From NCBI GenBank assembly GCA_964622835.1, contig CAZUSA010000001.1, positions 186,001 to 250,000 of the forward strand: DNA of 64,000 bases, written 5' to 3'. Positions within the stretch are counted from its first letter, which is position 1; the number at the start of each line of letters is the position of its first letter. Origin of the DNA: JABIKK01 sp964622835. Its GTDB lineage: Archaea; Nanobdellota; Nanobdellia; SCGC-AAA011-G17; UBA489. Below, piece by piece: positions 1 to 8,779 of the stretch. Below the pieces are notes generated by a model. The model worked only from the letters and a program-made list of their open reading frames with translations, ran no database searches and was not told the origin of the DNA. A program made the translations under genes and the position numbers.

Positions 1-1
1 A

Positions 2-205
2 ACGCCGAAGTCTGGTTATTTATATCGTCGTTTAGCAAATGCTTTACAAGATTTGAAGGTTGAGTATGATTACACGGTTCGTAACGCGACAAAGGAAATT
101 GTTCAGTTCAAGTATGGTGATGACAGTATTGATGTTTCCAAGTCGGAAGGTGGTACGATTAGTGTTGTTAATGCTATTCATGATGTATTAGGAGAGAAGG
201 TATAA
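2..205 (+). CDS. rpoA1: RNA polymerase subunit A' (Rpo1N), C-terminal end, partial
   Basis: Only the last 67 residues are in the window, and the gene starts upstream. The peptide begins TPKSGYLYRRLANALQDLKV and continues through RNATKEIVQFKYGDDSIDVSK, which matches the C-terminus of the archaeal largest RNA polymerase subunit N-terminal half (catalytic core with Rpo1C and Rpo2). Its TAA stop shares one base with the ATG of rpoA2 (TAATG), so translation is probably coupled. The split of the largest subunit into A' and A'' is the normal archaeal arrangement. Confidence 0.93.
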   Translation, partial: TPKSGYLYRRLANALQDLKVEYDYTVRNATKEIVQFKYGDDSIDVSKSEGGTISVVNAIHDVLGEKV

Positions 206-1395
206 TGACTGCTGATGTGTATTCGGATTTTGTAAAGAAGCTTCCTGGTAAGATTATTAATGATATGAAGCAAGAAGCGGCAAAGCGTAGTTTGAATGAT
301 TCGCAAGTGAAGAAGGTATTAGAGTATTTGGTTGAGCAGTATGATGCGGCTAAGATTAATCCGGGCGAAGCCATTGGTATTATTACTGCAGAATCATTTG
401 GTGAACCGGGTACGCAGATGACATTGAATGTGTTCCACTTTGCAGGTGTAGCTGAAGTATCAGTAACACAGGGTCTTCCGCGTTTAATTGAAATTTTAGA
501 TGCACGTAAGACGATTAAAACACCGTCTATGATTATTCATTTGAAGAAAGATTTTGCTAAGGAAAAGAATAAAGTGCATGGTGTTGCTGCACAGATTAAA
601 GAGACTGTTCTTGAGGAAATTTCTGAAGAGTTTAATATTAATTTGAGTAAAATGCAGTTAGATGTTAAAATTAACAAAGCTCGTATGCGTGAGATTAAGA
701 CGTCTGTTCCTGAGATCAGTGAAAAGTTACAAGAATCTCATAAGGGTATAAAGGTTCGTGCTACTGATGATGGTTTTAGTGTAAAGATTGAGGGTGCTGA
801 GAACGAATTGATGGAAATGTATAAGTTGAAAGAAAAACTTAAACAAACGTATATTAAAGGTGTTAAAGGCGTTGTTCATGTTTTACCTGTAAAAAACGGT
901 GCTGAGTTTATGATTATTACAGCTGGTTCTAATTTAGCTGATGTTTTGGCTATTCCTGAAGTTGATGCGTCTCGTACGACAACGAATGATATTCACGAAA
1001 CGGCTAAGGTCTTAGGTATTGAGGCTGCTCGTCAGATTATTATTAATGAAGCTGAAAAGGTTATTGAAGATCAAGGATTAGATGTGGATATTCGTCATAT
1101 TTTATGCGTTGCTGATACAATGTGTCGTCATGGTGTTGTTAAGGGTATTACACGTTCGGGTATTACTGGTGAAAAGAAGTCAGTATTAGCAAAGGCATCG
1201 TTCGAAACACCGTTAACACATATTGTTAATGCGTCTATTATGGGTGAACGTGATGAATTAAATTCTGTTATTGAGAATGTTATGTTAAATCAACCGGTAC
1301 CGTTAGGTACAGGTCTTCCAGACTTGGTTGCGAAGATGGGTCCTGGTTTAACAGGTAAAAAAACTAAAACAAAAGAGAAGAAGGAGAAAAAATGA
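205..1395 (+). CDS. rpoA2: RNA polymerase subunit A'' (Rpo1C)
   Basis: This 396-aa protein is the C-terminal half of the archaeal largest RNA polymerase subunit. It contributes the trigger loop and part of the cleft. The hallmark segment ESFGEPGTQMTLNVFHFAG lies near residues 64-82 and is followed by GLPRLIEILDARK. The C-terminal part has the conserved ADTMCRHGVVKGITRSGI stretch. Length is normal. It ends in a lysine/glutamate-rich tail and overlaps the eL30 start by 4 nt (ATGA), so it belongs to the rpo-eL30-nusA operon. Confidence 0.97.
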   Translation: MTADVYSDFVKKLPGKIINDMKQEAAKRSLNDSQVKKVLEYLVEQYDAAKINPGEAIGIITAESFGEPGTQMTLNVFHFAGVAEVSVTQGLPRLIEILDARKTIKTPSMIIHLKKDFAKEKNKVHGVAAQIKETVLEEISEEFNINLSKMQLDVKINKARMREIKTSVPEISEKLQESHKGIKVRATDDGFSVKIEGAENELMEMYKLKEKLKQTYIKGVKGVVHVLPVKNGAEFMIITAGSNLADVLAIPEVDASRTTTNDIHETAKVLGIEAARQIIINEAEKVIEDQGLDVDIRHILCVADTMCRHGVVKGITRSGITGEKKSVLAKASFETPLTHIVNASIMGERDELNSVIENVMLNQPVPLGTGLPDLVAKMGPGLTGKKTKTKEKKEKK

Positions 1396-1646
1396 GTCTT
1401 GAAGATTTACGCGCGGCTATGAAGAAAGAGAAGTTAATATTTGGTACACAACAGACAATAAAAAATATGAAGAATAAGCAAACGAAAGTTGTTTTTTTGG
1501 CAAGTAATTGTGGTGAAAAGATTGATGAAAGTATTCATTATTATGCGAAGGGCACAAAGATTAAAATTATTAAATTGAGTAAGCCTCGTAGTGAGATTTC
1601 TATATTCTGTAAGAAAAACTTTCCTGTGAGTGTTATTAGTTATTAG
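1392..1646 (+). CDS. rpl30e: ribosomal protein eL30
   Basis: The 84-aa L7Ae/L30e-fold protein is in the usual archaeal place between rpoA2 and nusA. Supporting segments are KLIFGTQQTIKNMKN and the VVFLASNC strand, which carry the RNA-binding loop. It is somewhat shorter than typical eL30 (about 100 aa), mainly at the C-terminus. It overlaps rpoA2 by 4 nt and ends two bases before the likely nusA start. Confidence 0.9.
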   Translation: MSLEDLRAAMKKEKLIFGTQQTIKNMKNKQTKVVFLASNCGEKIDESIHYYAKGTKIKIIKLSKPRSEISIFCKKNFPVSVISY

Positions 1647-1647
1647 A

Positions 1648-2064
1648 ATGAAGACACGACAAAAGTTAGATATGCGTTTAATGGGTTTGGTCTCTATTTT
1701 TGAAGAGGTTACAAAGGTTAATGCTGTTGATTTTCTTGAGAATAAGGGTCAATTAGTGTTTCTTGTAAAAGAAGATGATGGCAAAAAAGCTGTTGGTAAA
1801 AATGGCATGCATGCAAAGAAGTTAACGTATCGGTTACAGAAGAAAGTGCGTATTATTGTTCTTTCTGCTGATGTAAAGACGTTTATTGAGCAAGTTATTC
1901 GCCCATTAGAACCGGTAGATATTGAAGATGATGGAATAACGTGTAAGATTAAGATGCGTTCTGTTGAGGAAAAGGCTCGACTAATTGGTCGTGGTGGGAG
2001 TAATATTGAGTTCTTGAAGGGTATGGTAGAACACCATTATAAGCGCAAGGTTATGGCTGTTTAA
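1648..2064 (+). CDS. nusA: NusA-like KH-domain protein (transcription elongation/termination)
   Basis: This 138-aa protein has the two-KH architecture of archaeal NusA, which lacks the bacterial N-terminal and S1 domains. The first KH has GKKAVGKNGMHAKKL and the second has ARLIGRGGSNIEFLKG, both with the GxxG-type loop for single-stranded RNA. The ATG at 1648 is chosen because it follows the eL30 stop immediately. A longer reading from 1630 would overlap eL30 and add six atypical residues. It closes the rpoA1-rpoA2-eL30-nusA operon. Confidence 0.92.
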   Translation: MKTRQKLDMRLMGLVSIFEEVTKVNAVDFLENKGQLVFLVKEDDGKKAVGKNGMHAKKLTYRLQKKVRIIVLSADVKTFIEQVIRPLEPVDIEDDGITCKIKMRSVEEKARLIGRGGSNIEFLKGMVEHHYKRKVMAV

Positions 2065-2095
2065 ATAGCCTCATACGCACTTTGAGACCATAATC

Positions 2096-2103
2096 TTTAT
2101 AAA
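2096..2103 (+). promoter_or_regulatory. TATA box for uS12-uS7
   Basis: TTTATAAA lies about 28 nt (centre to ATG) before the uS12 start at 2128. Archaeal transcription starts about 25 nt downstream of TATA, so the mRNA should be leaderless or nearly so. Confidence 0.75.
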
Positions 2104-2127
2104 CCAAATTAAGAGGTTTTGGAGTAC

Positions 2128-2565
2128 ATGGCAAAGAAATCACGTGGTCTAGGCGCTGGTAAGAAGTTAGCTGCGCGTAGAAACAAGTACAAATGGTCGC
2201 AACCGTTATACAAACGTAAGAAACGTGGTTTATATTGGAAGTCTAATCCGTTAGGTAAGTCTGCTCAAGCGAAAGGTATTGTTCTCGAAAAGCGTCAAGT
2301 TGAAGCTAAACAACCTAACTCTGCTATGCGTAAATGTGTTATTGTTCAATTAACCAAGAATGGTAAGAAGATTGGAGTGTTTGCTCCGGGTAATGAAGCG
2401 ATTAAACGTATTGATGAACATGATGAAGTAATTGTTGAATGTATTGGTGGTAGTCGTGGTCGTTCGAAAGGTGATCTTCCTGGTATTCGTTGGCAAGTTA
2501 TTAAAGTAAATGATCAAAGTTTAGATGCGTTATCCCGTGGTAAGATTGAGAAGGGTAGACGATGA
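2128..2565 (+). CDS. rps12: ribosomal protein uS12
   Basis: The 145-aa decoding-centre protein of the small subunit. The signature KQPNSAMRKCVIVQLTKNGK appears mid-protein, followed by the conserved VIVECIGGSRGRSKGDLPGIR region. ATG 2128 (MAKKSRG) is preferred over the in-frame TTG at 2119, because it starts the conserved sequence and fits the TATA spacing. It overlaps uS7 by 4 nt. Confidence 0.97.
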   Translation: MAKKSRGLGAGKKLAARRNKYKWSQPLYKRKKRGLYWKSNPLGKSAQAKGIVLEKRQVEAKQPNSAMRKCVIVQLTKNGKKIGVFAPGNEAIKRIDEHDEVIVECIGGSRGRSKGDLPGIRWQVIKVNDQSLDALSRGKIEKGRR

Positions 2566-3152
2566 AGTTATTCAACCAGTGGGAAACACAAGGCATTCAG
2601 ATTACTGATGCTTCTTTGAAGCGAATGATCAATGTTCGTCCGGCGTTAATTGCTAAATCGCAAGGTCGTAATGCTTCACAACGGTTTTATCGAAGTAAGA
2701 CAAATATTGTTGAGCGTTTAATTGCTCGTTTGATGGTTCCTGGTCATCGTGGGAAGAAACATAAGACAACGTCAGGTAGATGTTCTGGTAAGTATATGAC
2801 GTGTTCTCGTGTTGCTCGTGAGACATTACATTTGATTGAAGCGAAGACAAAGACAAATCCTATTCAAGTATTAGTAACTGCTATTGAGAATGCTGCTCCT
2901 CGTGAAGAGATTACGACGGTGGAGTATGGTGGTGCACGATATCCACAAGCAGTTGATTCTTCTCCTCAACGTCGTATTGATGTTGCATTACGTATTATGG
3001 TTCAAGGTGCATATCAAACATCGTTTGGTAAGAAAAAGAAGATGCGTGACGCATTAGCTGAAGAGATTCTTGCTGCGTTTGCGATTGATCAAAAGAGTGC
3101 TGCTATTGCGAAGAAGTTAGAAATGGAACGTATGGCTGACGCTGCTCGTTAG
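2562..3152 (+). CDS. rps7: ribosomal protein uS7
   Basis: The 196-aa archaeal/eukaryotic-type uS7 organises the 3' major domain of 16S rRNA. Conserved segments include LMVPGHRGKKHKTTSGRCSG and the YGGARYPQAVDSSPQRRIDV stretch. Length is normal for archaea. It is translationally coupled to uS12. Its stop codon abuts the stop of the convergent membrane-protein gene at 3153. Confidence 0.96.
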   Translation: MKLFNQWETQGIQITDASLKRMINVRPALIAKSQGRNASQRFYRSKTNIVERLIARLMVPGHRGKKHKTTSGRCSGKYMTCSRVARETLHLIEAKTKTNPIQVLVTAIENAAPREEITTVEYGGARYPQAVDSSPQRRIDVALRIMVQGAYQTSFGKKKKMRDALAEEILAAFAIDQKSAAIAKKLEMERMADAAR

Positions 3153-3683
3153 TTATTTTTTACTCATCTTTTTCTTGGTAATCCATAAGAGTAACGCCAA
3201 TTCTATACCTATAACGATGACACGTAATACTTTTGACATGTCACCAAAGTATCGTCCTGTGCTGTAGATTAATAATAAGATTCCTCCAAACATGAAGCCA
3301 CTACCAATGACTTCCATGGCATAAAATAATCCAAATAATATAGATGCTACAGCTAACGGTGTAATAATAAAGAAGAGATTTCTGTTGTAGACTTCTTGCA
3401 CGTCATGATATTCGTTGTAACAGGTATTGCATGTATCAAAGACACGACAACCATTCTCCATGGCATATTCTGGAACACCTTTTTGTTGTTGACAGGTTTC
3501 AACGGCTGCTTCATCAATATCTGAACAATCTTCTGCTGGTGGTGTTAAGGGTTTTGGAGCGATGCGTTCTGTACAGTAATCATCATATTGTGGTTCTTCA
3601 TAGATAGCATCAACAAGGAGTCCAACAAAAAGTGCTGCCATAATCGCAATGGCCAATGCCAGGAGTAATTCTTTTGTTTTCAT
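3153..3683 (-). CDS. predicted membrane protein with Cys-rich extracytoplasmic loop
   Basis: This 176-aa protein has one N-terminal hydrophobic segment (about residues 6-26), a polar region of about 75 residues with seven or more cysteines (YCTE, EDCSD, ETCQQQ, GCRVFDTCNTCYNEY), and then three C-terminal membrane segments ending in a KKKMSKK tail. The cysteine-rich loop is probably extracytoplasmic and disulfide-bonded, by inference. I recognise no named family. It converges on uS7 with no gap. Confidence 0.75.
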   Translation of the reverse strand: MKTKELLLALAIAIMAALFVGLLVDAIYEEPQYDDYCTERIAPKPLTPPAEDCSDIDEAAVETCQQQKGVPEYAMENGCRVFDTCNTCYNEYHDVQEVYNRNLFFIITPLAVASILFGLFYAMEVIGSGFMFGGILLLIYSTGRYFGDMSKVLRVIVIGIELALLLWITKKKMSKK

Positions 3684-3774
3684 GATGAATATTTACTTCT
3701 TCAAGCATTTATATGTTTTATGAACGAAAAGTATTTGAATAAGTTCGCACTCACAATGAGAGTAATAACCTTTG

Positions 3775-4107
3775 GTGATAAAAACGATCAGACTTCGTGT
3801 CAGTTTGGATATGCTTACCGCAGATGGGTTTGGGCTGCTCGACCAACCAAAACAGGATATTTCTTTCAAACCATTACGCCAATCAATATTATTATTCAAA
3901 CAACCAATAAAACCATTATTTCCTAAGCCCAGGTATGTTGGTACGCTTCGTGATGGAGAAGTGGATCATATTGCAACGTATGAACAAAATGGAAGTCCAA
4001 GATTCTTTGATTTAGTACGTTACCATCCAGTTGGAAAACCTGATGAAGTGAGAACGGCAGCGGATTACAGAAGAGCTTGGGAAGAAGCATCAAATGGATT
4101 AGAGTGA
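3775..4107 (+). CDS. hypothetical protein, about 110 aa
   Basis: This reading ends in a well-formed soluble sequence (RYVGTLRDGEVDHIATYE, then PRFFDLVRYHPVGKPDEVRT). The start is uncertain: GTG 3775 and TTG 3772 are possible. A TATA-like TTTATAT near 3709 would place the transcript start at about 3737. A second frame from 3720 overlaps it but has a hydrophobic, unconvincing tail. I do not recognise a family. Confidence 0.45.
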   Translation: MIKTIRLRVSLDMLTADGFGLLDQPKQDISFKPLRQSILLFKQPIKPLFPKPRYVGTLRDGEVDHIATYEQNGSPRFFDLVRYHPVGKPDEVRTAADYRRAWEEASNGLE

Positions 4108-4140
4108 GTACAGGCGAATAGCGTCTCTTCTTAGGAAATC

Positions 4141-4148
4141 TTTATAAA
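4141..4148 (+). promoter_or_regulatory. TATA box for EF-2
   Basis: TTTATAAA centred about 26 nt before the EF-2 ATG at 4171. This predicts a leaderless mRNA. Confidence 0.75.
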
Positions 4149-4170
4149 CCGTTTTTTCACGCTTTAAATT

Positions 4171-6369
4171 ATGGCGAAGGATATGGTAGAAAGCGTTAAA
4201 GACTTAATGCGTAAGCCAGAACAAATCCGTAACATCGCTATTTGTGCTCATATCGACCATGGTAAAACGACGTTTTCTGATAATCTTCTTGCTGGTGCTG
4301 GCATGCTATCAGAGGAACATGCAGGTAAACAATTAGCGTTAGATTTCCATGATGATGAACAAGCGCGTGGTATTACGATTGATTCTTCAAGTGTTTCTAT
4401 GGTGCACACTGTTGATGATAAAGAGCATTTAATTAATTTAATTGACACACCTGGTCACGTTGATTTTGGTGGTGACGTTACTCGTGCTATGAGAGCTGTT
4501 GATGGATGTATTGTATTATGTGATGCTGTTGAAGGTATTATGCCTCAAACTGAAACGGTATTACGGCAAGCATTACGTGAACATGTGAAGCCTATTTTAT
4601 TCATTAACAAAGTTGATCGTTTAATTCGTGAAGTAAAACTTACTCCTGAAGCAATGCAGGAACGATTCCTCAAGATTATTGGTTCTGTTAATGAGTTCAT
4701 GGATAAGATTGTTCCTCCTGAACATAAGGGTAAGTGGAAAGTTGCTGTGCAAGATGGTTCTGTTTGTTTTGGTTCTGCGTTCCACAATTGGGCAATGAGT
4801 GTTGATTATATGCAGAAGAAAAAGATTTCTTTCAAAGATATTATTGACCATTACCAAGATGAAGATGATAATAAATACAAAGAACTTGCAAAATTAGCTC
4901 CTTTACATGAAGTGGTATTAGGATCTGTTATCAAACACTTACCTAATCCTGTTACAGCTCAAAAGTATCGTATTCCTAATATTTGGCATGGCGATGGTGA
5001 TTCACCTGAAGGTAAAGCAATTACTAATTGTGATCCTAATGGCGAACCTGCATTTGTTTGTGTTAAAATTGTTATTGATCCCCACATGGGTGAAGTGGCA
5101 GCGGGACGTATGTTTTCAGGCACGATTAAACAAGGTCAAGAAGTATATTTGAATGGCGCTAAAAAAAGTGTTCGTGTACAACAAGTAAGTATTTACAAAG
5201 GTGCACAACGTATGCAGATGGATGAGGTTGTTGCAGGTAATATTGTGGGTATTTCTGGATTGAAAGGTATTTTCTCTGGTGAAACTGTTTCAAGTAAACC
5301 TATCGAACCATTCGAAGCTATTTCACATATTTTTGAACCGGTTGTTACAAAGTCTATTGAAGCAATGAAGTCTGCTGACTTACCTAAACTTATTGAAGTA
5401 TTACGTAAAGTGACAAAAGAAGATCCTTCTATTAAGATTGAGATTGATGAAAAGACGGGTGAAAATTTAATGCATGGTATGGGTGAGTTACACTTAGAAG
5501 TTATTGAAAACCGTATTAAGTCTGAAAAGGGTGTTGAAGTTAAAACATCTCCTCCTATTGTTATCTACCGTGAGTCTATTACAAAAGTATCTCCTGAAAC
5601 GGAAGGAAAGTCTCCTAATAAACATAATAAGTTTTACATTATTGCTGAACCGTTAAATGAAAAAATTGTTGAAGCGATTAAGGACGGCATTATTCCTGAA
5701 GGTCGTGTTAAGAAGAATGATAAGGTCTTATATGAAAAGTTAGACAAAGTTGGTGTTCCTGTAAAAGAGGGTAAGAAAATTCGGGATATTTGTAATGGTA
5801 ACATCTTAGTTGATGGTACACGTGGTATCGTTCATATTGGTGAAGTGCAAGAGTTAATCAATGAAGGGTTTGAACAAGTGATGAAGCAAGGTCCGTTAGC
5901 AAAAGAACCGGGTATTAGTATGAAAGTTACGGTTATGGATACGAAATTACACGAAGATGCTATTCATCGCGGTCCTGCACAAGTATTACCTGCTGTTCGT
6001 GCTGCAGTAAAAGGTGCTATGACGCAAGCAACACCGGTTATGTTTGAGCCAATGCAGATTATTCAAATTGACGCTCCTCATGAAAATATGGGTGATATGT
6101 CTGGTCTTATTTCTAATAAGCGTGGTCAATTACTTGAGATGAATCAAGAAGGTGATCAAATTGTGTTAAAGGCAAAGTTACCTGTTGCTGAAATGTTTGG
6201 TTTGAGTAATGAGATTCGTTCGATGACGTCTGGTCGAGGTAATTTCTTTTTGATTGATCAAGATTATGAACGGTTACCACGTGAATTGCAACAAAAGATT
6301 ATTACGTCTATTCGTAGTCGTAAAGGTTTGAAGGATGAAGACTTCAAAGAAGAAGGCGAAGAAGAATAA
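4171..6369 (+). CDS. fusA: translation elongation factor EF-2
   Basis: This 732-aa GTPase catalyses ribosomal translocation. The G1 motif AHIDHGKTT (about residues 26-34), G3 DTPGHVDF and G4 NKVDR are intact. Domain IV has the LHEDAIHRGPAQ loop, whose histidine is the expected diphthamide site. Length matches archaeal EF-2. It is a single-gene unit behind a strong TATA box, and the C-terminus is acidic (EEGEEE). Confidence 0.98.
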   Translation: MAKDMVESVKDLMRKPEQIRNIAICAHIDHGKTTFSDNLLAGAGMLSEEHAGKQLALDFHDDEQARGITIDSSSVSMVHTVDDKEHLINLIDTPGHVDFGGDVTRAMRAVDGCIVLCDAVEGIMPQTETVLRQALREHVKPILFINKVDRLIREVKLTPEAMQERFLKIIGSVNEFMDKIVPPEHKGKWKVAVQDGSVCFGSAFHNWAMSVDYMQKKKISFKDIIDHYQDEDDNKYKELAKLAPLHEVVLGSVIKHLPNPVTAQKYRIPNIWHGDGDSPEGKAITNCDPNGEPAFVCVKIVIDPHMGEVAAGRMFSGTIKQGQEVYLNGAKKSVRVQQVSIYKGAQRMQMDEVVAGNIVGISGLKGIFSGETVSSKPIEPFEAISHIFEPVVTKSIEAMKSADLPKLIEVLRKVTKEDPSIKIEIDEKTGENLMHGMGELHLEVIENRIKSEKGVEVKTSPPIVIYRESITKVSPETEGKSPNKHNKFYIIAEPLNEKIVEAIKDGIIPEGRVKKNDKVLYEKLDKVGVPVKEGKKIRDICNGNILVDGTRGIVHIGEVQELINEGFEQVMKQGPLAKEPGISMKVTVMDTKLHEDAIHRGPAQVLPAVRAAVKGAMTQATPVMFEPMQIIQIDAPHENMGDMSGLISNKRGQLLEMNQEGDQIVLKAKLPVAEMFGLSNEIRSMTSGRGNFFLIDQDYERLPRELQQKIITSIRSRKGLKDEDFKEEGEEE

Positions 6370-6395
6370 AAGTATTCTATTTTTTTATTATGTAT

Positions 6396-7148
6396 CTAAT
6401 CACTAGGGACGCCTGCTGCATTTGCAAAGGCCTGATTATCATAAAAAGATATTTTCACATTAGGTTCTGTTGGCCAGTAACCCTGAATGTAAGGAAAAGG
6501 TGATGCAAAAACAGTAAAAAATAGATTATCATCAAAATCTAAACTAATGTAACGCCCTGTTTGTGGTTCAATAAACACGGCACCGAGTGCACCATCAATA
6601 AGAACTGTAACAGCTGTATGTGCATAAAGAGGTTCTTGCGTTATTTCATCATAAACAACAAAATGTGCATATCCTGCGTTGTATCCTTTTTGCCATTCTA
6701 AAAATTGTTCTAAATCCGTAGCAAAATCATCGCAGTCATTGGTAACAGGTGTGTATGTCATACTTGCAACACCGCTTTCAGCAATATCTTGAGGCAACGT
6801 TGCAAGTGAAGGATGATCCTCTGGATTTACACCAACAGGAATAGGAATAAGTGTTCCAGAACTTACAGATGTATCATTATCAAAGGGAGTACAATGCTGT
6901 ATTGCACCACCTTGTAATCGACATTGTTGTGCATTAATAGTAGAAAAACAGGTAGCATCAGGATGACCATATACTCCTTGCGTACAACAGACAGTACTGC
7001 CAGGTGCGTGTGTTAAGGGTGGACTCGTTGTTGCTGTAGGCATGCGACCACCGCTAGGAGATATAACAGTTTGTGCAAAAACCAATGAACTCATCATCAA
7101 CATAACAAAGAGTAATACACTAAACCATTGGATAATATGTGATTTCAT
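6396..7148 (-). CDS. secreted transglutaminase/BTLCP-like cysteine protease-fold protein
   Basis: The 250-aa protein has a signal peptide (hydrophobic run about residues 9-25 ending in VFA-Q). A proline/cysteine-rich linker follows, then a domain with NDCDDFATDLEQFL, AHTAVTVLID and EPQTGRYISLDF. That Cys...His...acidic order resembles transglutaminase-like (BTLCP-type) domains, where the core reads C-(D/E)-D-(Y/F)-A, H and D/N. The third position here is Glu in EPQ, so catalytic activity is uncertain. It acts outside the membrane. The assignment is inferred from motifs only. Confidence 0.55.
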   Translation of the reverse strand: MKSHIIQWFSVLLFVMLMMSSLVFAQTVISPSGGRMPTATTSPPLTHAPGSTVCCTQGVYGHPDATCFSTINAQQCRLQGGAIQHCTPFDNDTSVSSGTLIPIPVGVNPEDHPSLATLPQDIAESGVASMTYTPVTNDCDDFATDLEQFLEWQKGYNAGYAHFVVYDEITQEPLYAHTAVTVLIDGALGAVFIEPQTGRYISLDFDDNLFFTVFASPFPYIQGYWPTEPNVKISFYDNQAFANAAGVPSD

Positions 7149-7282
7149 GATTAGTAATTAGCCTCTTCAAATGAATGGAATGAGTAGGATATTCTATTTA
7201 TAAATCTATATGATAAATTACCATAAAAAGCCTTTAGAGGCCCTTAAAGAGATATAGCTCACAAAAAGAGCCAAAAATAAGA

Positions 7283-7290
7283 TTTATATA
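7283..7290 (+). promoter_or_regulatory. TATA box upstream of the Tat-type metallopeptidase gene
   Basis: TTTATATA lies about 57 nt before ATG 7344, which predicts a leader of about 30 nt. The intergenic region 7149-7343 also holds TTTATAAA at 7197-7204, suitably placed for the divergent gene that starts at 7148. Confidence 0.55.
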
Positions 7291-7343
7291 CTAGAGTATA
7301 CACATGAAATGTCTGAAAAAGAGTCCATTCTCTGAAAAATATC

Positions 7344-8762
7344 ATGGCAGAACACTACACGAGTGGAAGTGGAGAAACACATCAAGTGTATGCACCAACA
7401 AGACGTAGATTGATAGCTGTTGCTGGTCTTGTGGGGTTAACATTAGCTTCCCCACTTGCTCGCGCTTCACAAGTTGCAAATGTACTTGTAAAAAGTGATC
7501 CAAAAATATCAAAAACCAATGATGAAAATAGTCGTGAAAAACAAACTGATTTAGAACATAAATTACAATCGGACCTGCAAGCCATTTATATGGATACTGA
7601 AGGATTTCTACAACAATTAGATAAACAAAAGTATAAAAAATTATCAAAAGATGAAATGCAAGCAGAAGCAAAATATTTGACAGAGTTATCCCTTCATATG
7701 GGAATGCCTCATCTGAGAGGGTTATTATGGTATCATGCATGTGAAAGATTAGATACACAAGCAGTCTTAGATACCTTAGTTAAACATATTACACCTCCCG
7801 AAGAAGAGAGGATAACAGCATTCGAAGAAGGGTATGCATTTGAAGGAGTGGGTTTGATAGGTTGTGGCTCATCAAAAAAAGTAACTAAAGAACAACGCAA
7901 AGCACTTGCAGAGGTACTACAACCAAGAAAAGGCGTGCCAGACTATATTAACATTTCAGCATTACGTGCAGGAGCTCTTGTTGGACAAACGTATAAAAAG
8001 GAAGAACAAAAAGCATTACTTGAAAAATATTATAGATATCTTGAAGAAGCTGTTAAAGAACCGCACCAATTAGATCTCAGAGAGACAGAAGAAACACATA
8101 TATCAGACCACACTTTAGAACATTTGTTGTGGACGTGTGGAAGCATGGACGGTATAGGTGGTTTACAAGATGAATTAAGAGACAGAAAACTTACAAAAGA
8201 TAATAGAATAAAAAAAATATTAGACAGTGGCGAACCAATTCCAACCTTTAAAACCGTAAGAGATCCATTGAAAAATTTATATGATGCCTGGAAAGATCAT
8301 GGAAAAAGGCAAAGAAAAAGAAATACATGGGGTTCTGTTAAGATAGCAGGTAAAGAGGATTACGAAGATAATTTTAGAACAATGATGGATGCTACACGTA
8401 GCGATATTAAACATTTTTTACAAGTAGTTGCAAAAACAATAAGTTTGGGAGAAATAACTGGCATGTCTGGAAATGCAAGCCCTGGTTCAAGAACAATTCG
8501 CCTACCAACAAACCTACTTAAAACAAGAGACCCGAAAGGTTTGGTAGCTTCATTAACACACGAAGCAACACATCTTTTGGATGTGATTTATGGCACATAC
8601 CAAGAAGGAAAACCATCCCACTACAAAGAAGAATCACCATTTGTAACAGCTATCACTACAGAGAACATCATGGACCAATCAAAACACTCACCTAGTGCAA
8701 GTATACTACACAATAGATTAATTCGTAAATTAAAAAAACAACACTGGAAAAAACACTGGTAA
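7344..8762 (+). CDS. Tat-exported putative zinc metallopeptidase (HExxH)
   Basis: This 472-aa protein begins with a twin-arginine-type leader: TRRRLIAVAG near residues 19-28, a hydrophobic stretch, and an A-R-A cleavage site around residue 41. The body is largely helical and polar. Near residue 415 it has SLTHEATHLLDV, a HExxH zinc motif (HEATH). A downstream Glu (EESPF or TTEN) could be a third ligand. It is probably folded before export and acts outside the cell or at the membrane. The family is not recognised; peptidase function is inferred from the motif. Confidence 0.6.
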   Translation: MAEHYTSGSGETHQVYAPTRRRLIAVAGLVGLTLASPLARASQVANVLVKSDPKISKTNDENSREKQTDLEHKLQSDLQAIYMDTEGFLQQLDKQKYKKLSKDEMQAEAKYLTELSLHMGMPHLRGLLWYHACERLDTQAVLDTLVKHITPPEEERITAFEEGYAFEGVGLIGCGSSKKVTKEQRKALAEVLQPRKGVPDYINISALRAGALVGQTYKKEEQKALLEKYYRYLEEAVKEPHQLDLRETEETHISDHTLEHLLWTCGSMDGIGGLQDELRDRKLTKDNRIKKILDSGEPIPTFKTVRDPLKNLYDAWKDHGKRQRKRNTWGSVKIAGKEDYEDNFRTMMDATRSDIKHFLQVVAKTISLGEITGMSGNASPGSRTIRLPTNLLKTRDPKGLVASLTHEATHLLDVIYGTYQEGKPSHYKEESPFVTAITTENIMDQSKHSPSASILHNRLIRKLKKQHWKKHW

Positions 8763-8779
8763 CAATAAACTTCTAAAAA

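Noticed and set aside
3720..3926. 68-aa ORF overlapping the hypothetical gene at 3775
   Set aside because: It ends in a hydrophobic, low-quality sequence and overlaps a frame with a more protein-like composition.
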